Assembly: GCA_963555705.1 (NCBI GenBank)
Contig: OY743171.1
Location: 24,546,852-24,610,851, forward strand
Length of the DNA stretch: 64,000 bases
Direction of reading: 5' to 3'
Source: Ligustrum vulgare
Taxonomy: Eukaryota > Streptophyta > Magnoliopsida > Lamiales > Oleaceae
The notes beneath the pieces are model-generated. The model was not told the origin of the DNA and made no database searches. It saw only the letters and a program-made list of their open reading frames with translations. The position numbers and the translations under genes are program-made. This document shows positions 31,777 to 44,396 of the stretch, piece after piece; the stretch's first letter is position 1; each line of letters opens with the position of its first letter.

Positions 31777-33429
31777 AAAATAAAGCTAGAAAGTAGTTCG
31801 TTGTGCTATATTCTATTATGTTGCTTTTATTTTCCTTTAAATCCTTAATGTCTATTTGAACTTATCCAAAACTAAAGTTTTAGGCTTATGATTTGAATAA
31901 ATTTATTCAGGGACTATGATCGTCTTTCACTAATTTTTTCCTTCTTAATTTCTAAGCAATTTATTGTGTTTTAAACTGTTGTTGAAATATTTTGAAAAAG
32001 GAACAACACTTGAAAAGTCTACTAAGAAACTGCACACGACAAAATAAGTATGGAATGTGAATGTGATTGCTAAAATGAATGAATTATATAAAGGGAAAAA
32101 AGGGGAAAAGAATAAATGAATAGAAGAAATTCAAATTCATGAAATGGTTATCACCTATAGAAGAAAAACTGAGAGGAATTTATGGATATGTTCAAGTCAC
32201 AATCTGAGAAAGCTAATGGATGGAATTATTTGGATCAAACAAACTATTGCACTTCTTCGTTTTCTTCGAATGAGACTGGACCATTGAAATTACGAGTTAT
32301 GATTATTTTCGACTTCGCATGGTATAATACATATTTGAGTTCATTCGTTAACACGTCAAAATTTTTGATGAAATGGCGTAAAATAACTTATTTTTCATCC
32401 TATTTTAAAGTAGGAAATACATAAAAAGAAGTGAGATTTTTTTATACTCATTCTGAGCATGTTTGGTCCTAATTATTTTTTCCTCACTTTCCCTTAAATT
32501 AATTTTGAATCACATATTTTTATGGGATCAACAACTTTTAAAAAAACTACATATTTCATTTCGAAATTCTATAATTCTTCTAAAATCTCCATTACAAAAC
32601 AAAGCATAAAAATATGATATTTTGACTTAAATCATCATTAAGGACGATATATATACATATAATGTTTGAGAAATTTAAATGCAATTATAACTGAATGTAA
32701 CAAATAAACAAAAAAATGAGTTAGTAACATAACTATGAGAAATATGTATTATAAATAGTAAATACACAGCTTCTCCAGGGTTGACGAAAAACGAATAGCT
32801 TATCAATCTTATAAGTAGATGAATACATCAGCACATTAAAATCGAAAATTTTCATTGGTTAATCAACAAATCAAATGCTTCTTTCCTATTTTCTTCAAGG
32901 TGCATATGTTTCTGCCTCTCCAATTTCTCACATCTTAGGTATGTCAATGTATTGTTGTTGTTGTTGTTGTTATTTTTATTTTTATTTTTTTTCCCCTTCA
33001 CGTCATTTTTGAAAAAAATGTAAGTTTTAATCAACATTTTTTTGTGGGCTGGTCATATTCCAATATGGTCCAAATGAATACAAAAATCAAACTCCTATTA
33101 TATGTGTGTAAAAATGCATTAAAAACATTTAATCCCATCTAGGGGAGCCTAATCCCTCCTAAACGCGTTTTTGTTTTAGTTAAAAAATCTCTTTTTTAAT
33201 ATAAAAATATATTTAATGTTTTAAAAATAATTCAAATAATATTAAAAATATAAAACTCATTATGGCACCTATTATTCGCATTGACATGCCTAAACTTGTG
33301 ATTCTTGATTATCGACATCAACGCCTCGCAACACATTACATCTTTTAGAACATTGCTTCAAAGTGGAACTTGTTAGAGAATTATTTTGAAGGGTTATGTT
33401 TTGTGTGCTTTGATGCGAAATCAATTCAA
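31777..33429. other. No convincing gene; AT-rich spacer
   Basis: Past the RPA-like stop I see AT-rich DNA. An 80-codon open frame at 32182-32424 has no recognisable domain. 32456-32610 has weak MITE-like ends (GCATGTTTGGTCCTAATT and, inverted, ATGCTTTGTTTTGTAATGGA) related to the element at 33430. A (TTG)n run lies at 32951-32973. Confidence 0.5.
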
Positions 33430-33593
33430 GCCCATGTTTGGTGGAGTTAAAATCAGTTTTACATTAAATTTTGATAGAAATTGATGGAATGTATGATTGA
33501 AAAAGTTGTGATTTTTATGAAATGAGTGGTTAAAATTAATTGTTAACTTTGACTTCAGATTAAAATCAGATATTAATCATAAAAAATAGGGGC
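33430..33593. mobile_element. Tourist-like MITE, 164 bp (diverged)
   Basis: The left end GCCCATGTTTGGTGGAGTTA and the inverted right end GCCCCTATTTTTTATGATTA resemble those of the element at 38953-39118, and the lengths match (164 and 166 bp). The 3-bp flanks (CAA and TGA) no longer match, as expected in an older copy. Confidence 0.6.
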
Positions 33594-33705
33594 TGATTAC
33601 CCTTTATGGGGTAGTGAAAAAAGAGGAATATCTCATAATTGACCTCACGCACTCTATGCATAGATACCAATGGCCCATTTATTTTTGTAAATAAGGTTCT
33701 ATGCT

Positions 33706-33891
33706 TTGATGATCATAACTTTATTTTTATTTCGAGAAGAGACCATAGCTCTATTTGTCGTCGGCACTTTGTGCTTCTTTACTGCTAACAAGTGTGGGCT
33801 TCGCAGTTGGAATGCAACCTATGATAGTTTGCTCAGCAGCAACAAGCCATTTCCAAAGCCGATTCCTCTAGCTGTGAGTCTGATAGCATAA
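33706..33891 (+). other. Open frame, unrecognised, exon-like
   Basis: A 61-codon frame has a hydrophobic first third (ALFVVGTLCFFTA), then KCGLRSWNATYDSLLSSNKP and FPKPIPLAV. The composition looks like real protein rather than random frame, and an AG acceptor-like site follows at about 33952. I cannot name the family. It lies 190 bp from the minus-strand SAMTL-like fragment and in the opposite orientation. Confidence 0.3.
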
Positions 33892-34082
33892 TGTGGTTCT
33901 ATTTTGTTCGATTATCATTTCATTATCTCATTATGTCACTTTGATTTGGCAGGAAATGGTAGTTTTTAGTTGACATTTGGGAGCAAGAAGGGCTTTATGA
34001 TTGATATATATATATAAGCAATAGATTTTATTGTTGATCAGATAGTACGACTCACCACGGCTGTTGTAAAACGTTCCGTTAT

Positions 34083-35760
34083 TTAACAAATAGACGACTG
34101 GGGTAGAAGCTCAATTAATTCTGTCAATGGCACAGTAGAGAGAGTCGCTCTCAAACGCTCAACATTGGACAATGGTATGCTAAGCAGCCCATTAGCCAAC
34201 GTTTGCGGTGATTTGCTTCCATTTTCTTCCTGAGTAACACCAGTGCCAACTCCATCATCACTCACTTCCTTCACAGAAGCTGGCACTCCTAACATACTCG
34301 ATGGCATACCTCCCACTCGTGCAAACATCAAGTTCCCATGAAATCCATTCAAGTCTGCTCTCTTACCTTCCAAAATATATACTTGCAAGAGCCCTCAGAT
34401 GATCAAACTGGTTAGTGTCAGCCGGAGTAGAAGTTGCTTTGTCACCACTCCTACATTCACTTTCTTGAGCAGAAACATCAAACTTTGGCAAATTCTAACT
34501 CAACTGATCAAACACAATTCCAACAAAGCACTCAAATGGAAAATCTTTCCGTTCTTTACCTTTAGATTGATTCTGCCTAAGTTCACCTACAACCCTGGGT
34601 TTCACACATGGAACATCGGAAAGAACTCCAACCCCATTACTTGTCTTTCGATCCCTCTTTTTCCCGGCTTTAAATGGGCTTGGAAAGCCCTGAACAAAAC
34701 CATTAATCAAAGACGACAACGCCACTGCAAACTGCAAGTGATTTGTGCATGATACATTATCCACTTTCCCACCATTAGGATGCCCATACCTCTCTTTCAA
34801 TCGTTTCTTCTTCAGATTCACATCAGTATGGGTGTAAACGAGCCGAGCCGGCTTGCGAGCCGAACATCAAGGGTCGAGTTTTTTCTTGGCCCGAGCCGAG
34901 CCAAAGCTCGACCAAAATTTTTAGTTCGGCTCAGGCTTCTTCGAGTCAAGCCGAGCCAAAGCTAGGCTGGCCCCTTTTTTTGAATTTTATATATATTTAT
35001 AAATGTCATTTATGGAAAATGAATTGTGTTTACTTAAATATGTAATTTGCACAAAAAATATAGTTAACATATCAAACATAACTTTAGATCCAATTAAAAC
35101 TTAAATGTAGATTTTATAAATTTTATACTAATTGTATTATATTATGTATATATTCAATAAAAGTTACAAGTTACAATCCTCCTCCTTTTTTTGGGCTTTA
35201 GACTGTCTACGATCAATAAAGGCGAAGTTAAAATTATAAACGAATAAAATATTTCGTGTACAATATTTTAAAAAACATAATAATTTAAATTAAACAAAAT
35301 GATTTTTAAGAAATTATAATTTTTATAAAAACATAACAATTTTTTTCAAATTAAATCAACCAATTCAATCAGTTCAATAACTTCAATTTTAAAATAAAAA
35401 TAAAAAAATAAAAGTTTAACTAGCTGCATGTGCAGGCAGCTTTAGCTGTCAGGCCATTTTGGCTAGTCTTAAATGGGCCAAAATGACCTGCTAGCCACAT
35501 GGGTCGGGCCGGGCTGGCCTCAAGCCTGGATCAGATTTTGAGGCTCGGCTTGAGCCTTGGCTCGATCCTCCGAGCCACCAGCCGAGTTTTGTTCCAGCAT
35601 TTTGAGGGCCGAACCCGAGCTAACGAGTTTTTTTGACATGCCTACACATCAGCAACTCCTTAACGACTAATTTCGCATTTTTCTGAAAATATTCCATCGA
35701 AGATTTTGATAGGATCTCCTATCAAAAGACCCCTTTTACTCTTCTCAGCACATTTCACCA
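34083..35760 (-). pseudogene. SAMTL-like EF-hand mitochondrial carrier N-terminal fragment
   Basis: On the minus strand, after removal of a hAT insertion, the frame reads VVKCAEKSKRGLLIGDPIKI, then NLKKKRLKERYGHPNGG, HLQFAVALSSLINGFVQGFP, PFECFVGIVFDQLS, FDHLRALASI, EGKRADLNGFHGNLMFARVG and LSNVERLRATLSTVPLTELI before ELLPQ. This order matches my recollection of the long N-terminal region of the plant mitochondrial carrier At2g35800 (S-adenosylmethionine transporter-like). That protein has EF-hand-like sequence and then carrier repeats. The EF-hand and carrier parts are absent here. A stop near 35668, another after DQLS and a frameshift after LASI show it is a pseudogene or captured fragment. 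Confidence 0.62.
34827..35644. mobile_element. hAT non-autonomous element, 818 bp, TSD CACATCAG
   Basis: A perfect 8-bp TSD, CACATCAG, flanks the element (34819-34826 and 35645-35652). The ends TATGGGTGTAAACGAGCC and, inverted, TGTAGGCATGTCAAAA are weakly inverted and hAT-like. Subterminal GAGCCGAGCC and GGCTCGGCT motifs occur in both orientations, as in many plant Ac-type elements. No transposase is present. Removal restores the minus-strand SAMTL-like frame. Confidence 0.85.
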
Positions 35761-38346
35761 CCATGCACTGACCATTACCTTTACATTAAAATGAACTATC
35801 ACCAACCCAATATCAGCGTTACAAGTATTGCCAATCAATTTTGCATTTTTAGATTCAACTAGGCGTCAATTAGGTTTTCAAAATAAATTCCAAAATAGAA
35901 TTAAATACACAGTATAAGTGAAATACAATAAAAAGAGAAATTGATTGGCTACTGAATAGGGAACATTTTGCTAAGATTCCGAATTTTAATAATTGAATTA
36001 GGTAGCCCATTTCTAGGTCAAGTAGCTCTTCTAATTCCCAACCTTGGTTCTCCATCTTCTCCCTTACATTAATACTATTAACAATTTGTAAGCTTTTTTC
36101 ATTTACCTAAAAGAAACATAGACTATGCCGCCAGGCGTCGTTGAAGACTACCCGAATAGTAGCCTCCGGCTCGCCACCAGTTACCATTGAAGAAATCAAC
36201 GAAAGGCTATGGTGCTCAGATTCTTGCCGTCAGGTCTGATTTTCTATTCATGCAGTCATTTGAAAGTTTTATCCTCAAGATGATGATGTATAGTTTTGTA
36301 AGAAAGCAAAAATGTATTATTATGGTAAAAAAAAAAAATTGTAAGAGTTGACATTCCCCTGATTGCTACATGTTTTTCTAGAGATTTAGCTTTTACTTGA
36401 TGAAATTATTTTTTGAGTTTCTACTTTTATATGTATTTTGCAATCTTACTAACTTTTGTTTTCTCAAATTATGAATTAAATGATAAGTGACAATGGATGC
36501 TGAGGTGGGACGGAGAGGGGAGTGGACAACATAGTGGAATCAGTTGTTCAATAGAATTGTCTTAGTAAATTTGTAATATCTTCATTAAGATTATTTTGTT
36601 TAGTATTGTGTAGATAAGTCCCGACTTTTCATTTTCTTCATCAGGAAACCCTTCATCAGGCAGAGGCTAGGGGCCAATAGTGTCCACCTTAGCAAAGCGA
36701 GTGGTTTGAAGGAGCAATTTTGAATGATATATAAGCTTCTTATAAACCATAGCATCGAGGTCAGATTACCCATTCTCATCACAATCATCAATTATTTTTA
36801 TCTCAAATGTCACTATTTTGGATTGCTTGCTGATATTGAAAGAATTTATTTCTCTCGGTCTCTTTCTACAGTTTCAGTAAGGGTACTTAAGAATTTCTCT
36901 TAAAAAATTTAATTTGTATTATCGATCTGTTGCTTTATCAAAGCTGATAAATTCTAACTTTCTCTATGACAAATTCTAATAAAAGAGTAAAAAAAATGTA
37001 AATGTGAATTAAATTTTGTAAAATAAATTTCTCATGTAATCTATGAAATATAAGTAATTGATTAATGAAATTGTAACATTTTGTATTAAAATACATGTGA
37101 TCATTACATTCATAACATAATATATACAATATAAACTATGAAATTTGAGGAGACAATTCATTTTTAAAAATTCTTGAATGTAGTATTTTAAATATTATAA
37201 TAATATATAATAATATAGTATATTATAATAATATTTATTAAATGATCTACAATTTTTTCTTAAAATTCAATTGCTTTGGTTCAATTATTCTAAGGGTACA
37301 AATTGATACATATAGCTTTTGTTATGGTTTTGAGTAGTGAAAATATAGATTTGGTTTGTGATTTTGAAGTAATTTTTAGAGAAGAAAAACATCCATAAGA
37401 ACGGAAGAACTATTACGGAGTGGACTTAAGTAGATGAATATGAGAATCTTCTATCCTAATATCCTCCCCAAGGTTAGTGTTAGTAGATGCATGTTTTGTT
37501 CCTACTTCTCTCTGTTTACTTGAGTTTATGTTTCCACTTTCAACGTTGAAATCAATTATTAGTTCAATCTTTTTAAGTTTGCTACTTTCAATTTTAATAA
37601 TAATTCAAAAATCGTAAATTTTAAAATATAATTTTAACAAAATTAAATTTGGGTCTAAATTGAAAATTAGGTCAAATCCCTTTTAAAATCAAATTTTAAG
37701 CATTTTCAAAATTGCAATTAAAACTGCATTTTAAATTTGACCCAATTTGAAATTTAAACATAAGTCCTTGAAATTTCGTAAATTTCAGAAACAGCACATT
37801 TCCTTTCTAAAATAGTAAATTTAACCTTGAAACGAATTTGCATATAGCATCCTGAAACTTCCAAAATTTTAGGAGAAGCCCCTACCCTAATTTCAAAACC
37901 CTAAGAGAAAATTGCAAACTAGCCCCTACAATTTCCAAAATTGTAGAGGAAGCTCCCGCCTCCAAAATCCTCTCAAACCCAAGGTTGTTTCAGTGAATTC
38001 TGCTTCTAAAGAAACTTAGGCAATGATGATGGCTTTCGAGTCTGAGTAGAACCAGTTGGATTGCTTCTCGACAAAAATTTTAAATAAATAAAAAGTATAA
38101 TAATGTGGAATAATAATATGAAATTTTATTACAACATTATAAAATATTGGTAGTAAGTTAATTTAATTCAAATAAATGAAATTGTATAAAAATATGAAAT
38201 TATATTATAAAAATGTAATTCTTAACAATAAATTAATTAATGTAATAAATTATTTAATGTTATTAAATAGGGTTAAGTGTATATTGAGTATATAGCTAAA
38301 TATATATAGGGATAAAATAGGTATTAAAAATATTCTCTTCCGTCCA
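35653..38346. other. AT-rich intergenic DNA with one exon-like stretch
   Basis: Beyond the SAMTL-like remnant (to about 35760) I see no gene with confidence. On the minus strand near 36620-36800, DLDAMVYKKLIYHSKLLLQT and LPDEGFPDEENEKSG form an exon-like stretch with two stops, of a family I cannot name. 37600-37980 carries AAATTTCAAACTT-like periodic sequence similar in style to the array at 29600. An (AAT)n run lies near 38367-38392. Confidence 0.45.
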
Positions 38347-38717
38347 TCCTTTTTATATATATAATATAATAATAATAATAATAATAATAATTTATAATGT
38401 ATAGTATAGGAAGGTTGTGTCGTTCTTCTTAAGGGAGCTGTAATTTAGAATATTATGGTTAGATATTTGGACTATTAAGGATTTCACTACACATGATGAC
38501 TCAGTTCATATAGTGACGCTATTGTGATTTCCTAATGAGCAAAAAGCTTGCTATTTATTACTCTCTAATAAGGAAATTTGCTATAAAATCCATGAAAGGT
38601 CTTGTGTATCCTTATTTGTTTTCGTTTGGTTATATTGAAAATTGTTTAATACACAACACTCTACTTTATTCACTTCAAAATTCTCAAGTTTTACGATTTT
38701 CCTTTATACCACAGACA

Positions 38718-39830
38718 TGGGAAAAAAAAAAAAAAAAAAAAAGTACGCAACACTCTCACTAGAAGATAGGAGAAAAAGAATTGAACAGTCCAATGAATCG
38801 AAAAGAAAAAAACTTTCTACCCAGAATAATAATTGCACAAGTAGAAAAAGACACTCATTTATGTCAGGCCAACATAATTCATATGAAGTTGAAGGTATGA
38901 ACTTAAATTAACCTCTTTTATTAATATTTATTTGTTCATTACATTACCTTTAGCCCCGATTTGGTACAAATTAAAATATATATTTAATCTAAGCTAAAGT
39001 CAGCAATCACTTTCAATCGCATATTTTATAGGACTCAAAACTTTTCAATTATACACCTCATTAACTTTTATCAAAATTTCCAAAACAAATGTAATTTTAA
39101 TCTCCATCAAATAGGGGCTTAATACAATAAATCTACAACGCTAATGTTACTTCACTAAACTAATCTCAAAGCAAAAAATTTCACTAGACAGGGCTTCTAC
39201 GATCCTATACGTTCTCCATTGCATGAATTGGCAGTTATTACATCGTTCGTGTTTTGCAATGCAATAAAATTTGAACATGAGCCACCAGCATTTTGTTGCC
39301 ACAATGGTCACGTACATGTTACAAAGCACAGAATAACACATAAAATAATTCTTGGACTTATATTTTGTACTAACATGAAATTCAAATATTCACTTTTATG
39401 TCCAGATCCAAATTGTGGGGCTTGATGTGCTCGAAGATTTATAACATTTGTTTTCCTCACAATCAAAAGAATCACTTTCTTTCCAAAAGCACATGAGGGC
39501 CTATAACAATATCTTTTCATTCACTTTGTTTGGAGTATATCTCGATAAAGCCCTCGCAACCTCAAACAAAGGCATCTACACATTTAGAGCACAGGGGCAA
39601 TTTTATCATGATCTTCCAGCACTTTTGCCCCAAGATCGACCAAAATTTTCAAACTATATTTCTATGATACAGATAATGAACTACGAAATAGGATTGGAAT
39701 ATTAGAAGATGCCAGTCTCAGTGATTCTATAATGGCAAAGTTGATAGAACTTTTAGAATGCAATGCATATGTCAAACTCTTTCGGACTTTACGGGACTTT
39801 TTACCAATTGAAGACGTACATATCCATATA
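38718..39830 (+). pseudogene. Helitron Rep-helicase, N-terminal part
   Basis: The first ATG frame (38718-38911) is lysine-rich at its start because of a poly(A) run. After an intron-like or degraded stretch holding the MITE, the N-terminal domain of plant Helitron proteins appears: CNAIKFEHEPPAFCCHNGHV (39255-39315), HMRAYNNIFSFTLFGVYLDK (39490-39550) and KGIYTFRAQGQFYHDLPALL (39571-39630). LEDASLSDSIMAKLIELLE then lies at about 39700-39760, in another frame. The coding stretch stops at the solo LTR insertion and continues at 42352. This domain precedes the Rep nuclease and is specific to eukaryotic Helitron proteins. Confidence 0.82.
38953..39118. mobile_element. Tourist-like MITE, 166 bp, TSD TTA
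   Basis: The left end GCCCCGATTTGGTACAAATT and the inverted right end GCCCCTATTTGATGGAGATT form an imperfect TIR of about 25 bp. TTA flanks both sides (38950-38952 and 39119-39121), the TSD of PIF/Harbinger-derived Tourist MITEs. It lies within the Helitron, between coding blocks. Confidence 0.85.
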
Positions 39831-39831
39831 G

Positions 39832-42346
39832 TGTAACACCCCAAGTTCAAAATCTTAAATCTAGGCGTGTTAACTTTTTTCTTTACTTAAATGCGGAAAA
39901 GAAATCATTTAAAACCTCAACATTTTCATTTTCTATTATAAAATTTTACAAAAATTTCGATAGAATCTCCTCCATAAATTGGACATAGCCAACTTGTAGA
40001 GGGACATCAAAACCATTTTAAAGTACACATCTCAACTCATTCAATCCCAAACATCATCAAAACCATTTTAATAAGTATCAAACTCCTCAACAATATAATT
40101 CCAAGTAAATAAACTTTAGCAAATGAAATAAGAGGTAATTTAACCTCTAATACTATACCCATACTTATTCAAAGCTAATTTCAACCAAACAATTAACAAT
40201 AATGCTTCGTGCAAGTGATGCATGCTTATGACATGAAATGCTTTAAACTTTGAAATATGTATCCACATTCACTTTAACCTTTCAAAACTTTCAAACTTTT
40301 CAAGCTTTCACTTAACATTTCAAAACTTTTACTTCATTCCATCGTAAGCTCACTTGGTGTATCTTCTAGTCAATCAGATCACAGTGGGCAATTCTTATTT
40401 GGAACTAGATTAACATTCACATTTCCACTACAAAGCGGTTTAACATTCACTTTCCCATCGCAAAGCGATCATTTACTTTATCCCACCACAAAGCGACTCA
40501 TTTTATTCAGGTATGGCGGTCCCCTGTACCCCATTTTCCACTCGCATCTTTCACGACATAGAAGTACACCCATTCTTTCTTGAGAAACTTTGGATACATA
40601 ACTTTTAACAAAATCTGCACTTTGACACATTCCTTTCATTAAAACATTTGACCTCCCCATTTCGATGTCAATGCATACTTAATGATGCAATGACATGATA
40701 ACGTGCATGCTTGAACATTTCCTTAAATACACATATTTGCATATGGTAAACCAAAATCATTAGAATTTCGTAAATTAACACGAATGTCAATTAAGCACAT
40801 AATTCCACATTGGACATTCAACTATGCTGAGAGAATGGGAAATTTACTTACATGACTTCCTTAGTATTTACCGCCTTTAATATTTATCATTTCTAGATTT
40901 ACAAGTGGAGGAGCCTCGACGCCCGTAATGTCAATGTACCAAAATCCTAATTGTATCCATTCATTAAATAAAATATATTTTTAGTTTGAAAGCACATTTC
41001 ACGATTCATTTCAATACTAAACAAAAAAAACCTATCAATTTAACTCAAACGTGACCTTACGATTAGATTAAAGCACATAAACCAGAAGGAGTTTTTCATG
41101 TGTCCAATTCCCAAAATATTACATTCTAAATCCCTAAAATGCATAAGAATGTAAGATTATAATCAAGGTCTCAATTTAACTAAAATTAATCAAAACAATT
41201 GATTAATAAATCCCAAAACTGAAATTCCAACTTAAAGTTACAGATAAACTCTTAAATTTGAAAATCATAAAATTTTCATCCAAAAGTTAAAGTTTAAACG
41301 ATTAACAAATTTCATAAATTCAAAACTCTCAAATATGGAAAAGATTATTATTATAATTTAAACTTTAACCAAATAGTTAACTAAGCTACCAATTTCATAA
41401 ATTAGATTTATAAGACAATCTATACATACATTTATATACATTAATCAATCTGAAATTTACAATAAAACTCCAATTAAGCTAGAAATTTAACTAAAGTAAT
41501 TATTTTTTTATGAATCCATAAAAATCTGAAAAGTACACACACACACACATACACATTGCCCAAAATCTGGATTTAACTGTTTAAATTTCGAAATTGAATT
41601 ATAACCCAATTCTGAAAATTCTGAAATCTTTACATACATACATAAATACATTCAACATATATACATCAATACATATAGACAGGTGTGTGTGTGCGTGATT
41701 AGCAGCGTGCAGACCGTGGGTGTGGGCTATGGGTAAAACCCGAGCGGTTGCATGCAGGAGGGAGGGAGGGGGAAAAAGGTGTCTTACCGTGGTTGGGGGA
41801 GTTGGTTGACCGTTAGGGAGGGGCTTACCGCCAGCAACTGTCGGTGATGAGGCGCGACCGAGAGGAAGACGATGGTTTGGGTGGGCTTGTACGTGAGGCG
41901 AGAGATGAGAGAGAGACGAGACTGAGAGGGAAGCCATCGTGATTAGATGTTAGGTTTATGATTTAAATGTAAATCTTGTTAATTTGCAAATCAGACCTTC
42001 GAATCTCATAAATAGGTAATTTAAGTCCACACCCCTCAAATAAAATTCAAAGTGCCACTAAACTTTTCTCAATTCTCATTTAACACAATTTAGGCCACTT
42101 TCAATTTAATTAAATAGAGAATAGAAAGATTAATAAATAACGTTAATAATCACACATAAAATTGCACATAGACAATTTATGAACTTTCTATTTGACACAT
42201 TGATCAAGACGGCGTCCAAATCCTTCCACTGTAAAATAATTCAAATAATTGACATAAAATTTATCAAATTTAAAACTTATAATAACATTAATATAAATGT
42301 CACGTGGAATTTAAAGATGCACGTAACAATGAAAAACGGTATTACA
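39832..42346 (-). mobile_element. Solo LTR of Ty3/gypsy family, inverted, TSD TATAG
   Basis: A 2515-bp block opens TGTAACACCCCAAGTTC and ends CGGTATTACA. It is flanked by TATAG (39827-39831 and 42347-42351). It is the reverse complement of the LTR at 49542-52126 over its whole length, with visible divergence; for example GTTAACACACCTAGGTTTTAG at 52084 matches 39840-39875 inverted. The repeated AAAGCGGTTTAA/AAAGCGATC blocks at 40433-40500 mirror 51355-51450. It splits the Helitron protein between HIHIV and YSVYNAPTIDQV. Confidence 0.93.
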
Positions 42347-42351
42347 TATAG

Positions 42352-44396
42352 TGTCTACAATGCTCCAACAATCGATCAAGTCGGGGCTATCTGGATAGAA
42401 GGGAATAATGTAAATATACCATTTGAGAGGGACATAGTTGTGCATGCACATTTAGGAAGCAGCCACAGAATCAAACACTATTTAAGTTGTTATGATTCAC
42501 TACAATATCCTTTGCTCTTTGCACGTGGTGAACCAGAATGGCATCAAGATATAAAGAGAAAAGTGGGAAGACGTAATAATCAAGCTAATGTTGCAAGTAC
42601 ATCCAACAATGTAGATCGTGAAACAACTCTTGATTAGATTGATTACATTATTTCAAGGGAATGTCCAGATAATATTTATATACTTAAAAATATATTCAAT
42701 TAATTATAAATATAATACAAATCACCTTTTGAATTAATTCGTATTTAATATATACTAATTGACATAGCAATTTCAAAATATGGCTCCTCAAATGTGTCGT
42801 GCTATGAATACTACTGCTACAAGCTACAGATAAGGCCAAATGTCCAATCAACAATTCTCTTAGCTGGAAGATTACTGCAACAGTATTGTGTCAATATGTA
42901 CATAAAGATTGAGAAAACAAGGCTTGATTTGTTTCAAAAAACACCAATTGCAAATTAGATCAGAGCTATATCAAGGAATTGTGGACACAGTAAATGAAGG
43001 AGAGACAAAGGGAGATTAAGTTGGAAAAAGAATAGTTTTACCATCTTCATTTATTGGAGGACCTACGGATATGTGTACTCGCTTTCTAAATTCTATGTCA
43101 TTGGTCCAAAGGTTTGGTAAACCCGATCTTTTCATAAAAATGACTTGCAATGCAAAATTGAATGAAATTAAAAGAGAACTCAAAGAAGGACAACGTCCTC
43201 CATCATGAATATTTAGAGCAAAACTAATGGATTTTAAAGACAAGCTTTTTAAAAAGGAAATATTTGGAAAGCTTGCTAGTTATGTATACGTCGTTGAGTT
43301 CCAAAACAAAGGTCTACCGCATATCCACATGTTGATAATATTGCAAAGTTGCAATAAGATAACAAGTCCTGACCAGTATGAGAAACATGTTCGCACAGAT
43401 ATTCCTGATAAACATACTAATCCAGCTCTTCATGACGTAGTCATAAAACATATGTTGCATGGACCATGCGGAACCCACAAAACTAAAATCCCATGTGTGG
43501 TTAACGGTGTTCGTCGATTCCATTATCCAATATACAAAAGAGTGAACGATGGCAATAAGGTAGAATTAAATACTTTTCCCAAATATATACGATATTATTA
43601 CTATAATCACATTAATTTGACATTGTCATTAACATTCGAAATTATAGGTGCATATAAGGATTTTTTTTTTTTTTTTTTGATAACAAGTGGGTAGTTCCTT
43701 ACAATCCATATCTGTTGTTGAGGTACGATTGTCGTATCAACGTTGAGATATGCTCTGGACTAAAGGCTAGTAAGTACTTATATAAATATATATACAAAGG
43801 TCATGATAGAGCAACTTTTCATATTTCACGGGATGATGACATTAACATCATAAATGAAATACAAGAGTTTCAAGACCCAAGATGGGTTTCCGCACAAGAA
43901 GCTTTATGGAGAATATATGAATTTTGATTGAACGAAATGTACCCACCTGTAATAAATCTACAGATTCACCTTCCAAATCAACAATCTGTTTCATTTTGGG
44001 ATCAACAGAACTTGACCCAAGTTGTTCTTTCGGATTATGTCACAAGAACAATGTTGACGGGGTATTTTGAATACTGTAAAAAATTTGTCGCAGTAAGAAA
44101 TCTTCTGCATAGAGAATTTCTAGAACATTATGTGTGGGACAAGAGACGTTGAAAGTGGACAGAAAGGAAGAAAGGACATGTTATCTCTCGAATTGCAGCT
44201 GCAAATCCTATTGAAGGGGAAAGATATTACTTACGTTTGCTATTAAACCATGTTAAAGGACCCACTTATTTTGACGACTTGCTAACAGTTAATGGAGTAC
44301 ATTATTCAATATTTAAGAAGGAATCACAAGAAAGAGGTCTTTTGGAATATGACAATAGCATTGCCAATTGTTTGGACGAAGCAGTTGCCTTTCAAT
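42352..44396 (+). pseudogene. Helitron Rep (HUH nuclease) domain
   Basis: This continues the Helitron protein: YSVYNAPTIDQVGAIWIEGN (42352-42411), HYLSCYDSLQYPLLFARGEP (42475-42534), then, after an AT-rich gap, KLQIRPNVQSTILLAGRLLQ (~42820) and FIGGPTDMCTRFLNSMSLVQ (~43050). The Rep motifs are visible: GLPHIHMLIIL (43312-43344) contains the HUH metal-binding pair, and ASKYLYKYIYKGHDRA (43769-43816) contains the two active-site tyrosines of the Y2 Rep class. The domain would nick and join DNA during rolling-circle transposition. Frameshifts at about 43205 and 43650 and a stop at 43925 inactivate this copy. Confidence 0.85.

Noticed and set aside
32852..33037. Minus-strand Asn-repeat frame
   Set aside because: It comes from the (TTG)n/(TTA)n microsatellite near 32950.
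41599..41937. 112-codon minus-strand frame
   Set aside because: It lies within the GC- and CT-rich promoter-like patch of the solo LTR; its plus-oriented relative at 49920-50080 is not open in the same way.
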